Below, piece by piece: positions 63,976 through 64,000 of a stretch of 64,000 nucleotides of DNA. This stretch comes from Dipetalonema caudispina (lineage: Eukaryota; Nematoda; Chromadorea; Rhabditida; Onchocercidae), in assembly GCA_013365325.1 (NCBI GenBank), contig JABVXV010000070.1, forward strand, positions 124,001 through 188,000, given 5' to 3'. The notes beneath the pieces are model-generated. The model saw only the letters and a program-made list of their open reading frames with translations. It ran no database searches and was not told the origin of the DNA. Within the stretch, counting starts at the first letter, position 1, and each line of letters opens with the position of its first letter. The position numbers were made by a program, and so were the translations under genes.

Positions 63976-64000
63976 GTAAATCCTTGACATAGCTATAATT

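Noticed and set aside
1..64000. CRISPR array, rRNA, prokaryotic operons or phage
   Set aside because: No regularly spaced direct repeats, rRNA motifs or tightly packed open frames; the genes are intron-rich and eukaryotic.

Overview
The window is nuclear DNA of a metazoan, most likely an AT-rich parasitic nematode. This is inferred from roughly one-third GC, small exons (about 60-300 bp) with acceptors of the TTTTCAG / TTTTTAG type, introns from 40 bp to 7.4 kb, possible spliced-leader acceptors 9-20 nt upstream of two start codons, and animal gene families (MAGI scaffold, CDK1-type kinases, cadherin). A filarial/spirurid nematode fits the composition and intron size, but the species cannot be fixed from the sequence. 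There are no bacterial operons, CRISPR arrays or rRNA genes. The real genes are multi-exon and were rebuilt exon by exon; reading phase was checked across every junction reported.

Layout. (1) 1574-11118, minus strand: the 5' half of a MAGI-family inverted MAGUK (PDZ0, guanylate-kinase-like domain, WW1 and the start of WW2), running off the left edge and split by a 7.4-kb intron. (2) 11.1-20.1 kb: mostly non-coding, with a TG microsatellite and one doubtful small gene. (3) 20082-22378, plus: a three-exon gene for a 104-residue secreted protein with ten cysteines, not recognised as a named family. (4) 22.4-28.9 kb: non-coding, with a perfect 16-bp inverted repeat. (5) 28944-30922 and 34023-35855, plus: two tandem CDK1-like kinase genes with identical intron positions and altered PSTAIRE helices, separated by a decayed element resembling pogo/Tigger transposons. 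(6) 37490 to at least 51084, plus: a very large cadherin-like extracellular protein (32 exons, 2,101 codons in window) with a novel N-terminal part, a single 1.83-kb Ser/Thr/Asn-rich exon and then a run of cadherin repeats; no membrane span or stop was found. (7) 51-62 kb: mostly non-coding, with several weak coding-like patches on both strands, including a possible neuropeptide-like precursor. (8) 62268-63975, plus: the 5' part of an unrecognised intracellular protein that continues off the right edge.

The genes do not form an operon or pathway. MAGI and the cadherin are both families of cell-contact proteins, but nothing here shows that they act together. The two CDK genes are the clearest case of local evolution, a tandem duplication followed by divergence of the cyclin-binding helix and of the ATP-loop threonine. 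The most novel items are the CDK pair, the mucin-cadherin composite and the ten-cysteine secreted protein.
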